Assembly: GCA_024516035.1 (NCBI GenBank)
Contig: CM044966.1
Span: 20,158,576 to 20,222,575, forward strand
Reading direction: 5' to 3'
DNA length: 64,000 nucleotides
From: Bactericera cockerelli
Taxonomy: Eukaryota; Arthropoda; Insecta; Hemiptera; Triozidae
Shown here: positions 13,434 through 24,016 of the stretch, piece after piece
How the letters are laid out: every line of letters begins with the position of its first letter
Numbering within the stretch: the first letter of the stretch is position 1
Translations under genes and position numbers: made by a program
Notes under the pieces: model-generated
Told to the model about the DNA's origin: nothing
Seen by the model: only the letters and a program-made list of their open reading frames with translations
Databases searched by the model: none

Positions 13434-13684
13434 CCGCTAGAAAGTCAAAGAGGCGTAAGTGATTTTATCAAAGTTTTCAAGAGCGCACTTAAGCCTGTGT
13501 GTGCTGCAACTTTTCCCGCAAATATCACATACGCCCAAACATAAAAAAATCAATATCTTCACAAGGGTTTAGAAATCACATACGCCTGTTCGTGCTACCA
13601 AGAGTTTCTTTCAAGAGCAGTATGCCTGTGTGACAGTATCGATTTTCGTTTTTTGTCACGTACGCCTCTTTGACTTTCTAGCGG
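13434..13684. mobile_element. 251-bp MITE with CCGCTAGAAAGTC ends
   Basis: CCGCTAGAAAGTCAAAGAGG at the left is exactly mirrored at 13665-13684; the inverted repeats run about 27 bp with one mismatch. Internal CATACGCC and GTACGCC motifs recur. The left flank is the gene's 3' untranslated region and the right flank is finger-coding sequence, so it marks a duplication breakpoint rather than a simple insertion. Confidence 0.75.
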
Positions 13685-13800
13685 CGATTTAAAATGTCAC
13701 ATGAGGATTCACACTGGAGGTAATCTTTTCAGTTGTGAGATGTGAGAAGTCTTTTGCTAAGAAATTTCAAATCAGAGAACACTTGAGAGCACATGCTATA
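13685..13800 (+). pseudogene. Duplicated last-finger fragment of copy A
   Basis: GATTTAAAATGTCACATGAGG through GAGCACATGCT repeats the end of the finger array (compare 13285-13410). It lacks bases in GAGATATGTGAG, so the frame is broken. It ends before the stop codon and runs into unrelated sequence. Confidence 0.75.
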
Positions 13801-14110
13801 TCGTCGTCGGTCTAGCAATATGAGCTATGTGTCAATTTTGGCCAAATGGAGTTATGGTTATCGCCGGAACCGTCTTGGTCTTGCCGATCGATCTGTAAGA
13901 TCAGCTATGTGATGAAACTTACTGGAATGAAGTTATTAAGGAAAATAACAAAGGCTATGTGAAGGTTCCATTTTATGTTTTTACAATATGAATCATGTGC
14001 CAAACAATACAAGTTATGTGAGTAAATATATTTTAAATTTCACAGTGCATGAGTATGTAATTTCAACTATGTGTCCGTTTAACACATAGCTTGACAGCGC
14101 CTGCTGTTCA
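13801..14110. other. Unclassified insert with repeated CTATGTG motifs
   Basis: Five GCTATGTG/ACTATGTG/GTTATGTG motifs lie between 13822 and 14073, with the reverse form CACATAGC at 14082-14089. The interval separates two copies of the zinc-finger 3' end, so it is inserted. I see no reading frame or known element. From 14111 to 14700 the sequence is AT-rich without recognisable features. Confidence 0.35.
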
Positions 14111-14702
14111 AAAACCCGTCAAATATTGCAAAACCGAGTTTGACAAAGCCAGCTGAAAACCTTTATCAACCTTTATAAAAGTAGAAATATATTATTTTTG
14201 TTTCATTTTTCAATGTCTACCTATATCCTGTTTGCCTGTTAAATTTTTTTCGAGCAACAATAAAATTTTCAATATTTTTTCGGGTTGGAGAATTTGTAGT
14301 TTCTAATAAAAGGCAACGTTGTAAAGTCCTTTACTATTTTTACATTTTGAAGTTCCTGTTTAGTTAACTAGGTATATTGTTTTGTTTTATTAGGTACACA
14401 TAGTTTTTTTGTTATTACCTATACCTACCTATGATTAATCTTTTTTGTTTTTGTTTTTACAAATTAACAACCAGAAGTGTTTTTATTTAGTTACCTACAT
14501 ACATTTTATTCTTATTATTGATTAACTCAGTGATCCGCGGGGAACTGGTGTATTCAACGTGCCATAGACGCTGGCAGTAACTAGATAATAAGTACGGATG
14601 ATGAGATGTAGCAGAAGACAGTGAATGCAGATAGAAATTTTCAGATGGTTTCGATACTGACTAACAATAAAGATAATAAAATTATAATAATAGGTATCTA
14701 CC

Positions 14703-14880
14703 TAAGCAACGTCCAGCGTGGTTCGTACTTGGATGGGTGACCGCCTGGGTACGAATTGCGTGATGCTGGCTATTCCCGACTCCACTCAGGCTGGGTGAGG
14801 TTAATTTAAGTAGTTGGTAAGGTAGGGCAACGTCCTGGAGGGTTAAACCCCCGTCTCATAAGGGACGTATTATACAGTAT
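14703..14880 (+). mobile_element. 5S-derived SINE, 5'-truncated
   Basis: TACTTGGATGGGTGACCGCC followed by a TGGG stretch is the 5S rRNA C-box region. It is followed by the SINE body (CTCAGGCTGGGTGAGGTTAA) and a TTAAACCCCCG tail. The first half of the 5S head is missing. Confidence 0.75.
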
Positions 14881-15189
14881 GTTTCAGAAAAGGTGGCCAC
14901 CCCCTCGTAACTTTTGAACGCGACCTAATTTCTCAATTCTGTAAAGTCCTAGGTATAGAAAGTGCCCTATGGCCCATCCTATGGTCATATTTATTTTTGG
15001 CCCCGGTCGGCCCTTCCGGCTTTTAGGCCATATTTTTTCATTTTTCTCGTGAATTTTAAATGGAATGCTATATTTTTTATTCCTGTTAATTAAAGTCTAA
15101 GTTAGGCTGAGTATAATGAGCCTTTAAAATTTTCAAAAACCTTATCAGGGGCGGAGCTAGTAGGGTGCAAGTTTCAAAACTGTTACACC
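14874..15189. mobile_element. Possible MITE with TACAG ends
   Basis: TACAGTATGTTTCAG at the left resembles the mirror of CTGTTACACCCTGTA at the right, but imperfectly. It directly precedes resumption of zinc-finger sequence at 15190. Confidence 0.35.
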
Positions 15190-15415
15190 CTGTATTTCAC
15201 TCAATCTTGTAATTTTAAAAGTCACATTGAAGATTCATACTGTTGAGAAGCCTTTCAGTGGTAAGGTATGTAGAAAATCTTTCAATAAATCTTGTGATTT
15301 AAAATGTCACATGAGGATTGACACTGGAGGTAATCTTTTCAGTTGTGAGATATGTGAGAAGTCTTTTGCTGAGAAATTTCAAATCAGAGAACACTTGAGA
15401 GCACATCCTAGATGA
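15190..15415 (+). pseudogene. Third copy of the gene A 3' end
   Basis: Two and a half fingers ending in the same AEKFQIREHLRAH terminus and stop as the intact genes, open in frame at 15227-15415 but detached from any upstream exon. The sequence then continues into the normal 3' untranslated region and flank, so this is the original 3' end. 13414-15189 is inserted or duplicated material. Confidence 0.75.
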
Positions 15416-15463
15416 AAGATTTTCAGATTATTAGTAAGGTCTCTGTACAGTTTCATTTAAAAC

Positions 15464-15469
15464 AATAAA
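15464..15469 (+). terminator. Polyadenylation signal, copy A
   Basis: AATAAA in the context AAAACAATAAAACTGGCC, about 50 bp after the stop. The same hexamer stands at the same distance in B, C and D. Confidence 0.6.
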
Positions 15470-16629
15470 ACTGGCCTCCAAGGACTAACGCTAAACAAAG
15501 TGAGAAGATAAAAAAATGTAAGTCAAACAGATAAACAAGCACAATCACCAAACATTACTAATATACAGGATTCGAAAAAAAAGAATATTATAGAAAATGT
15601 AAATATTGAAAATGCTGAAATTCATTTACCATTAAATCGAGGGGGAAACATTTTTTACTGAGTTTTGTTTTCCTATCACTGCCAGGGTTGGCCTCAGGGG
15701 GGTTAACTTTAGAATATTAAATAGAAAGACACTGTCTATGTGACATTTCGGAAAATAAGCTGACAGTAGAAGTATTTTAAGACAAATTTGAGTTTTCTAC
15801 AACCAAATAGGGTCACAGATATTGTACATTTCATCTCAGATAATTCAGCAATATTTTTATAAGAAATTAATTTAATTTTTGTAAAAATTCCGTCTATTTT
15901 TTTATACCATTAGTTTTACCAGGGGAAATTTCAAGGAGTCAACATTTTTAGAAAAAGTGAAAAGGCTATCCGTTTTCGAGTATAAACTGTTCTATTATTT
16001 ATCCTAATTTAAGGTATCTTGAAAACATTGCCGGAGACAAGTACTGCACTCGCTTTTTAGCCTCTTTCTAAATAAATTGAAGTAATATTAGCCCTGTTCT
16101 TACTATGGGCTGAACAATAAGACTCATAGCATTTATTCAGCACAAATTTTACTAGAAAACCAATAGTTTTTAACATAAAAAGAATTTAACACCTCCCCTG
16201 GTAAAGCTAATGGTAAAAAAGGGGCAAATAAGTTATTTTAAATGGCAAAACATTTTTTTAACAAATTTAACTAAAAAAGTTATTAATATCTTTAAAAAAA
16301 TGTCTCGAACCTCTGATATTCAATGTACCATTAGACGCTTCGCAATGAATTGTGATATTAAATTTGTGTATCAATTTCGCCCTGAGTTTGTTAACATTTA
16401 CTTAAAATTATATTAGTTTTTTTAATTAAAAAAAAATTGTTTTTCACTGCCTTTAATTTCGTAGGCATGAAACAGGAGCAATTGTTGACGCTTGTGGTCT
16501 GTGTTGTAGCTTGGCCATCCTGTAGTATGTTTCACCTGTGATGGAGAGAAGTGGCACAATATTTCCCATTTAGTCGCTTGGTCAACACGAGGGCACCGAA
16601 AGGTGTCCCTTAAAAACAGCTGTAACCAA

Positions 16630-16722
16630 ATTAAGAATACAAAATTTTGTCGGTACGGGGGATCGAACTTGGGACCTTCCGCATGGCAAGCGAGTGCTTA
16701 ACCATTGAGCTAATCGCGCGCT
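16630..16722 (-). mobile_element. tRNA-derived SINE in 3' flank, copy A
   Basis: On the minus strand GATTAGCTCAATGGTTAAGC is an A box and AAGTTCGATCCCC a B box, preceded by GAGCGCGC. Orthologues are at 33609-33702 (B), 44596-44689 (C) and, truncated by a deletion of its body, 57360-57416 (D). The same family is at 1223-1330. Confidence 0.75.
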
Positions 16723-17204
16723 CTATTTTATTGTATCTATCCTTGATAAAGCTATAACCTATAACGCGTTAATCGAAAGTTTCAGAAATATAAACCTAAT
16801 TCTTTCGAGATATCGAGAATTTTCGAACAAGGCATAACTCGTTATGTTTTTCAGTTAAAACTTTTCACGGATGGTCGTCCGGCTGTCTGACAAAATCGAT
16901 CAGAAACTGACATCATCAGAATAGGTCGAGTGTTAGTTAATTCGAAAGGTGTTGATAAAATGAGTTAACATTAACAAAATTTATCCTTCTGCAACTTATG
17001 GTTATTGTGTTATTGGTCAACGTAGCTCACTGAAAAACGTAGCTCACATTATGGACAGCCTGTATATACGTAAATACCAAACTCTGTGTTCATTTTCTAG
17101 TGGTTGTATACCTAGAACCTAACACTCAAAGAGCTTTCACTCAGATTTTGTCTAAAATAATCACTCGTGGCAAAGATGTTCATTGAGAAGGAAATTTTTT
17201 GTAC

Positions 17205-17372
17205 TGCAAAGAAGAAAATCGCTAAAATTACTATACGAGCATAGGGAATTGTGTATTTTTGTCCTTACAGGTTCACGGCAACGCTGTAAACACAACTGAA
17301 ACCCGGCTTCAGAGGTATTTACACATGGAACATAGGGAGTTGTTTATCTATTTTTTTCAATCTTTGATCAAA
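17205..17372 (+). mobile_element. P-like element right-end fragment
   Basis: The stretch from AAATCGCTAAAATTAC through GCATAGGGAATT to ATAGGGAGTTGTTTATCTAT matches 18820-18955 of the THAP-bearing element. It replaces host sequence present in B, C and D (about AGCTCTAGTTC...GTTGTGACATATC), so it arrived with a local deletion. Confidence 0.65.
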
Positions 17373-17741
17373 TCCAATGATTCTGAGGTGTTGATTACGA
17401 CTTATTTTCAGGTATCTGGTACCGTTAATTCACCATTGGCGGTTCAAATTTAGACGGAGTTAGGAGATGGAAATTATTGTAATTATTTTTAATAAATTAT
17501 AATTTCCATGTTGTCAAAATAAGAAGAAGAAAATAGTCGTGTCACACGTGACGTTAGTACCTGATCTCATATTAGCTCCACAACTTCCTAATGTTACATA
17601 TGTAACAGGTTTTATGTTCTTCAAGGCTTATTAGTTTTTTTTTTAAATATAAATATCACTATTTATTAGATCTGCTCGTTTTTACGTCTGGTGCCAGGCT
17701 CACATCCCATCCACAACAACGCATCTAGACATGTATTACTA

Positions 17742-18009
17742 AGATGTGTACCCGGCCTTACGCGTTACATTATTTAGATGTGGACCCGGCCTAACGCGTC
17801 ACATCACGGAGATGTTAACCCGACCTAACGCGTCACATCACGGAGATGTTAACCCGACCTAACGCGTCACATCACGGAGATGTTGACACGTCCTAACGCG
17901 TCTCATCACGGAGATGTGGACCCAGCCTAACGCGTCACATCACGGAGATGTGGACCCGGCCCAACGCGTCACATCAAAAAGATGTGGACCCGGCCTAACG
18001 CGTCACATC
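17742..18009 (+). repeat. 34-bp minisatellite array A1
   Basis: About eight units of ACGCGTCACATCACGGAGA followed by TGTGGACCCGGCCTA. Each unit has an MluI palindrome (ACGCGT) and an ACATC-N5-GATGT inverted repeat. Units here mostly carry GGACCCGG or TAACCCG, unlike the GGATCCGG units downstream of B and C. Confidence 0.9.
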
Positions 18010-18965
18010 CTTAGATTTAGAATAATAGATATCGCACAGTTGGCACAAAAGTGAAGTCGATTTTGAGAGAGAGATTGAGAGCACTCTGGTGAGCATTTTG
18101 GGCGCTATAAGGGCAAAACATTGGAAATTTTACATTGGTTCTTATGGAAAAACCTGACCCTTTTGTAGTTTCCGAATTTACTAATTTTCTTTTCTCTCTA
18201 TAATTTTACGCGAGTTTATTTTTTGTAATCTCCACTTTCTAATCTTCAAGATGGTTAACTCTTGCTGCCCGTATGGCTGTACCAACCGATATAATAAGAA
18301 TTCTGAAATACACTTCCACAAGTAAGTAGTCTTAACATTCTAGTACTTTTGATTATTCCCTAGGAAACACAATAAATTGAACTTAATTTACCTTTCAATG
18401 TATTTTAATCATAGTTTGGGGTATCAAATAGTCATAAAACGATTTATAAGCATAATAATATCCTGAAGCTATCTTGTTAGAGGATTTTAAGCACCCTCTG
18501 GAGTGGTATGAACGTCTTTTTCCATTGTAAAGGTCTCAGGTAGTATAATCATAGAATATATCCTTCGTAAAAATATCGTGGACTCATAACGATAGCTGAT
18601 AGTGATAAAAGTAAAACGTAAAAATCAGTTTCAATTGCTATTATTTAAATTTTCCCGCCAAAAAATATCAAAAAAGAGAGGCTTAAACATTTGGCAACAT
18701 TTCGACAGTGAAAATATTAAACGACGAAAAAATTACTGAAAAAGGCGTAGAAAAGACCATATAACCGAATTTGTCTCGAGAAGTTTTCATGAAATTGTAT
18801 GGTTTGATCAGTAATCAAAGACGAAAATCGCTAAAATTACATTGCGAGCATAGGGAATTCTGTTTTTTTGCCCTTACGGGCTCACGGCAACGCTGTGAGC
18901 CTTGGCTTCAGCTGTGATTACACAGGGAACATAGGGAGTTGTTTATCTATTATTTTAAATCTATG
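18010..18965 (+). mobile_element. Non-autonomous P-superfamily element carrying a THAP exon
   Basis: The element interrupts the minisatellite. Its ends are inverted (left CTTAGATTTAGAATAATAG, right mirror CATAGATTTAAAATAATAG). It is flanked by GTCACATC at 18002-18009 and 18966-18973, an 8-bp duplication as expected for P elements, though this octamer also belongs to the minisatellite unit. It keeps a THAP first exon and no visible transposase beyond it, so it appears internally deleted. Related right ends lie at 6957-7055 and 17205-17372. Confidence 0.75.
18251..18321 (+). CDS. THAP-domain first exon (partial)
   Basis: Twenty-three codons plus two bases (MVNSCCPYGCTNRYN...IHFHK) ending in a strong donor (AA before GTAAGT). 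The start MVNSCC, CTNRY and the IHFHK ending are typical of the first part of THAP zinc-binding domains, with Cys pairs before and after PYG. THAP domains form the DNA-binding N-terminus of P-element transposases and related proteins. The second half of the domain is not found downstream, so the exon is orphaned. Confidence 0.7.
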
Positions 18966-19357
18966 GTCACATCACGGAGATGTGGACCCGGCCTGACGCG
19001 TCACATCACGGAGATGTGGAGCCGGCCTAACGCGTCACATCACAGAGATGTGGACCCGACCTAACGCGTCACATCACGGAGATGTGGACCCGGCCTGACG
19101 CGTCACATCACAGAGATGTGGACCCGACCTAACGCGTCACATCACGGAGATGTGGACCCGGCCTGACGCGTCACATCACAGAGATGTGGACCCGGCCTAA
19201 CGCGTCACATCACGGAGATGTGGACCCGACCTAACGCGTCACATCACGGAGATGTTGACATGGCCTAACGTGTCACATCACGGAGATGTGGACCCGGCCT
19301 GACGCGTCACATCACGGAGATGTGGACCCGGCCTGACGCGTCACATCACGGAGATGG
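18966..19357 (+). repeat. 34-bp minisatellite array A2
   Basis: Eleven to twelve units continuing array A1 on the other side of the P-like element, mostly GGACCCGGCCT(A/G). The array is interrupted at its right end by the element at 19362-19905; a unit and a half remain at 19906-19940 before copy B begins. Confidence 0.9.
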
Positions 19358-19361
19358 GGGT

Positions 19362-19905
19362 TTCACGATTCGTCTCAAACTACCTGAGATGACCTTTTTC
19401 ACAACACGATTCGTCTCAAGAAAAACAAAACACGATTCGTCTCAAATACTCAAAAATCGAAAATATATAATCGCCCTTTCAAACTATCCCCATAAGAAAA
19501 AATTCCCTCTCGCACCAAAAAAAATCCCGCTCACATCAAGTAGTTTAGTGATGGCTTTGACAAGTCATATGGTAGGTACTGTTATTGTTTTGAACTTTGA
19601 ACTAGTAGGGTTAGGGATAATACATAGAAGGTAATGCCTCAGGTTTATAGTAGGGTTAGGTAAAATATATAGAAAGCCATGCCTAATACATAGAAGGCCA
19701 AAGCCTGATATACATAGAAGGTAATTTCGTAATTTAATGTTGATTAATAAAAAATCCCTCAATTTGTACGGTACTTAGAATGTCGTACTGAGACGAATCG
19801 TGTTGTTTACTTTTTCGCTAAGATAATAATTTGAGACGAATCGTGTGGTCTTTTTATACCTGAAATTCCAACATTTTTAAAAAACCCTTTTTGAGACGAA
19901 TCGTG
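19362..19905. mobile_element. Element with inverted arrays of CACGATTCGTCTCA
   Basis: CACGATTCGTCTCA occurs at 19364, 19405 and 19431. Its reverse complement TGAGACGAATCGTG occurs near 19788, 19831 and 19892, so each end carries three copies pointing inward. The interior has several CATAGAAGG repeats and no gene. It lies inside the minisatellite. Confidence 0.7.
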
Positions 19906-20589
19906 ATGCGCCCACAGAGATGTGGACCTGGGCCTAACGCGTTTCATCAGTTCACATCAATGCCATTCCAGAAACAAAAAAAACTTGGTTAGAATTTTAC
20001 ACTCCAGATGGGATTTGAAACCGCAACTTCTGGTCTGGGTCAGGGACTAATGCTCTTAACCAATGAGTCACGGAGGTTGGCTAGCCAAGCAGGATACAAA
20101 AACAATGGCAAGATTTATAAATATTATATGAAAGCAGGGAACTGGTAGGCTCATCTCAACCCCGTCATATCTGAATCAATTGCCTCCCTGCACCATGGTC
20201 CCATCATTTCTACCAAAAAGGCACAAATATTTTGTATATATTTAAAAAAAAATCATATTTTGCTTAGTATTTGTGTTATTTTATCACAATTTAATTAGTA
20301 TTACAGAATTATAGGACTTGTCCAAATCTTCTTCTTTTTTAATTTGGGTTTATTGTTGCTTTCAACTGCAAGTCATTTCACAACCCTCCATTGGCAGGAA
20401 ACTCATGAACCTGCTACAAACATTAACCTCACCCAGCCTGGCTGACCTAGGAATGCAAGCATGACAAAGTCTTCAAGTCTTAAATTATTTGGATAGTAAT
20501 ATTTTTTTGTAGTTCTATCATATTCTGAAGCTTGATCATAAGCACAGTGAAAGAGACAAATTTAATCATCTGAAGACTCTTACACCATC

Positions 20590-20674
20590 ATGATAACAAC
20601 TGGAGGTAGCGCAACACCTGGAGTATGGAGTACCACCGTTATTGAAGTGAATACAGTTCTTGGTTTCTTCAAAG
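20590..20674 (+). CDS. Zinc-finger gene copy B, exon 1
   Basis: Same start and donor as copy A (MITTGGSATPGVWSTTVI...), with GAAG changed to AAAG before GTATGG. Amino-acid differences (E to G, L to V, E to K) make this the most diverged first exon of the four. Exon 1, 2 and 3 join in frame to 927 codons plus stop. Confidence 0.65.
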
Positions 20675-20850
20675 GTATGGATGTAGAACCTGAGGTAGAT
20701 GAGTTTTTTTACAAGTATGTATATTTTACTGTCTGGCCTGTTTTCAAGATATTATAAATTTAGAATAACAATGGCTGGTGCTATCATTAAATGACAAACT
20801 TCACATTGGCTCAATTGCAGAGTCACTCAATACCAGAACAATAGAATTTG

Positions 20851-21060
20851 TCTGTCCCGATAGCTCAGTGGTCAAGGCGACACTCTGTGAATCCAGATAT
20901 TCCAGAGGTCTTGGGTTCAAAACCCAGCTGGGACATGACAAGTTATCCTCCCATTTGGGATTTTTACCACATAATAATATGTCTTGGGCTTACTGCTGGA
21001 ATAATGGGACTTCAGTAGTCTTAATTGGGCAGTATAAATAAGGCAATATTATTATTACTA
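20851..21060 (+). mobile_element. tRNA-derived SINE in intron 1, copy B
   Basis: CTGTCCCGATAGCTCAGTGG starts a tRNA-like head with B box GGGTTCAAAACCC and a matching acceptor stem. A body with GTCTTGGGCTTACTGCTGG and a TATTATTATTA tail follows. It is absent from intron 1 of A, C and D. The same family is at 23660. Confidence 0.8.
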
Positions 21061-21462
21061 TCCCTTACGAACTAGGGTTTCCAATCCAATATTACATAAT
21101 AAAAAAAACCCAGGTTCTGTTAAATTGACAGAACTGGCCATAAGGTTTTTTGAATTTATTTACACAAATTATGTTAAAAGAGTATTGATGAAAATCTTCA
21201 TAATACAATTTCTGGCTAGACTGATTTTTTCCCTCAAGAAAATTGTAAACAAAGGTAAACTCTCCCTCTCAATTAACAAAGCGTTGATTCCTTGAAGTTT
21301 TATGTTGGGAATTACAAAATCAGAGCAAAGAATTTTTTAAAAATAAATGAACTCAACTTTCCAATTTCTAGTATTAGAAATTATAGGAAGTAAAATTGTT
21401 ATGAAGAAATTCTTGAATAAATCAATGCAAACTGACTGCCTTGTTTTGATACTATTTTACAG

Positions 21463-21649
21463 ATACCCATAATGTTCATTTCAATCAAAATTCTGTGTAT
21501 ACATCAAAAATCAAAACCGAAAAATCAGAATCCAAACCAGATATTGCTAATCAGATAACATTGAATTGGATGCAACATTTAAACTTTGCTAAGCACAAAG
21601 GAGGAGAAAACTTGTTGGCTTTCTATTATAGAGGATGTCTGTTTTTCAT
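21463..21649 (+). CDS. Zinc-finger gene copy B, exon 2
   Basis: Same 187-nt length and phases as the other copies, between TTTTACAG and GTAAGC. Substitutions include Arg to His, Tyr to His and Asp-Gln to His-Lys, but no stops. This fits a retained coding exon on an older lineage than A, C and D. Confidence 0.65.
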
Positions 21650-22399
21650 GTAAGCATTTTGGTAGTAACTAGATGTGTAAAATTTTGTACTATTCATAGA
21701 TTATGGATTTATTATTTAAATGTTTTCTAATTATTGGGATGGTTTGCACTGTTTGATATTTATCTACTTCTTTTTATTGCAGCAAAACTGTGTTTATTAC
21801 AAGTACAGGATAGGTACAATATATAAGACTTCTATGAGTAGTAATGGCTGTATGGAATGGCCTAGCCTACCAATGCCAAAAATAAATAAATAATAATAAC
21901 ATACCTACTGAAACTTTCCTAACTATAGAGTACACTTTATTTTAAAATTAAGCTGGCCTTGGCCTGTCAATATCTTAGTATCTATTATTATTATTTCCTC
22001 TTACAATGTTTCTTGAAGTAAAACAATATCTTTACTACAACAACAACAACAACAACAACTCATTAATTACAGTGTTATTCTAGTTTGTATTTGGGTATTC
22101 CTCTCATCTTCTTCTTTTTTCCTCAAGACAGTCCTGATGAAGAAGGATACATTCTCTCAGTTCTCTTTTCTGTCAAGTATGAGCTTATTCATATTAGTCT
22201 TGTTGACATCATCACCAATTTTCAGTGTCATTTTTGTCCTCTCCAATTTATTGCCATTAACTGCAAATGAACATTTCAGCTGTGTCCTCCCAAATGCAGT
22301 ATCTGCATTTGGGGTCATCTGTCAGTTTAAATTTATGATTATAGTATTCAAAGCATCCATGGCCTGATTGTCTGTTATATTTTTCTTCACTTGTTCTTC

Positions 22400-23640
22400 T
22401 TCTGTTTCTTGTGCAGATCCTTCTTGCTTTATTACATTCCTGCCTTAGGTTACAAATTGACTCATTTCACCAATACGCTACTCTTCTCCTTTTATCATTA
22501 TTCTTCTTCATGGTTTTAGAGCATAATTCTGTAATCAGGGTTGTTAGGTTGTCAGGGTTCCTAATATGTTCTTCGTTTATATTCCTCATGGGGTAATTTA
22601 ATTCCTCTAAATTGAAAGATTTGATATCCCATCTTTTGGCTGCAGATCTCTGCTGGGATCTGTTTGTCACTGATTCAATATGAAAGCAGATGTATTGATG
22701 ATCAGTTCCATTTTCACAATCGTCCAGTCAGTACCTTCCAATCTTTGACACTGTGGCATAGCCTATCTATTGCTAGGGTAATGTCTATAACAGATTCTAG
22801 ATACCTTCTCTTCTTGAAGGTAGGAGTGTTACCTTGGTTAAGTATGACCAGGCTTTCTGCCTCAATCCACTCAATGAACATGCTGCCTCTTCGGTTTAGT
22901 CTGTCACTTCCCCAGGATGGTGATTTTCTGTTGAAATCTCCTCCTATATATATTACCTTGCTGGTGGCTCTTTTGAGAGTTCTAATTTCATATAGTGTGG
23001 TTTCTAGGGATTCAATTCTGTTATTTCCAGAGTACAAACTAACAAGAATCAGTTTGTCAGTTTCATTCTAGGAAAAGCCACTCCCACATCCTACTTTTTT
23101 GAGTGCCTTTTATTAACTCTCCTTCTGAATGCTGGACAGATAGTCTAAGTGGAATTGTGACCCACTTTCTTACATTCATTGCAGTATGCTGCTTCTTTAC
23201 ATTCCTTGAAAGGATATCCTTAGCCGTATTTTTATTTTTAACCAAAGTAGATGCAACTGGAATAAAATGAACAAACTGTAAGCAAGTCTTTTTCTTTTGG
23301 AAGAAGAAAATTCTTGCTTCCAGTTCTTCTATAGGTTAAGTCCATTGTTTATCTTTAAAAGTACCAAAACGCATTTTTTCTATTTCTAATAGTGGGAAAG
23401 CTAAACTGGAAATATTTGGAATATAATGGAAGTATTTGAAAATACCAAACCCAGAATTTCTTTTTTAACAAAAAGAAAAATACCCCTCTTCTTTGGTGCA
23501 GTTTAGGCACCAAATTGTTTTTCGATCCATATTTCTGCATTTTTGTCTCCATACTTTCTATCATATATTTTCGTGATTTCTATATCTAATTCTTCTTCTC
23601 CAAGTTCCTCTTTCTTTGCTACTTTTAGATCATCATCCGT
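22400..23640 (-). mobile_element. R1-like LINE: CCHC knuckle and APE endonuclease
   Basis: On the minus strand, about 23200-23100 encodes a zinc knuckle (YCNECKKVGHNS...CPAF). Then 23037-22714 encodes an APE endonuclease piece with IGGDFNRKSPSWGSD, LVILNQGNTPTF and VIDITLA. Then 22670-22467 has KRWDIKSFNLEELN and a basic RRRVAYW end. These resemble the ORF1 C-terminus and ORF2 N-terminus of R1-clade elements. Stops and shifts show it is dead. It is the 3' continuation of the ORF1 remnant in introns 2 of A, C and D. Confidence 0.65.
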
Positions 23641-23659
23641 CATGAGAGTATCAATAGCT

Positions 23660-23869
23660 CAGTCTGTCCCGGTAGCTCAGTGGTAAAGGCGGCACTCTGT
23701 GAATCCAGAAATTCCAGAGCTCGCGGGTTCGAAACCCAGCCGGGACATGACAAGTTATCTTCCCATTTGGGATTTTACCTCATAATAAAATGTCTTGGGC
23801 TTACTGCTGGAATAATGGGACTTTCATAGTCCTAATCGGGCAGTATAAATAAGGGATATTATTATTATT
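23660..23869 (+). mobile_element. tRNA-derived SINE, near full length
   Basis: The head TCCCGGTAGCTCAGTGGTA, B box GCGGGTTCGAAACCC and closing GCCGGGA form a convincing tRNA-like promoter and acceptor stem. The body contains GTCTTGGGCTTACTGCTGG, and the tail is an ATT repeat. AATAGCT flanks both sides (23653-23659, 23870-23876), a likely target duplication. The same ATT tail survives at the deletion junction in introns 2 of A, C and D. Confidence 0.85.
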
Positions 23870-24016
23870 AATAGCTGTTATAACTTTTAGGTGCGAGATT
23901 GTCTCTACCTTAAATTGGAGTTGTTCTCTGTTAAAATTCTCTGTTATTTGTTGTGCTACTTTGACTGTCCCATCCTTCTGTTTGGATGAAGATATCATTA
24001 CTTACCGTTTTCCTTG

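Larger units (their letters stand above)
15470..17741. other. 3' flank of copy A (non-coding)
   Basis: This AT-rich flank is shared almost base for base with B, C and D. Small open frames (for example 16210-16416) are broken by single-base length changes in C and D, so it is not coding. It contains a tRNA-derived SINE on the minus strand. Relative to the other copies, a short segment near 17205 has been replaced by a P-like terminal fragment. Confidence 0.75.

Noticed and set aside
16210..16416. A 68-codon frame in the 3' flank, identical in B (33187-33393)
   Set aside because: One-base changes in A/T runs break it in C and D, and the composition is AT-rich with no domain.
23660..23740. A functional tRNA gene
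   Set aside because: The head folds like a tRNA but is joined to a SINE body with an ATT tail and target duplication. No normal anticodon loop is evident.
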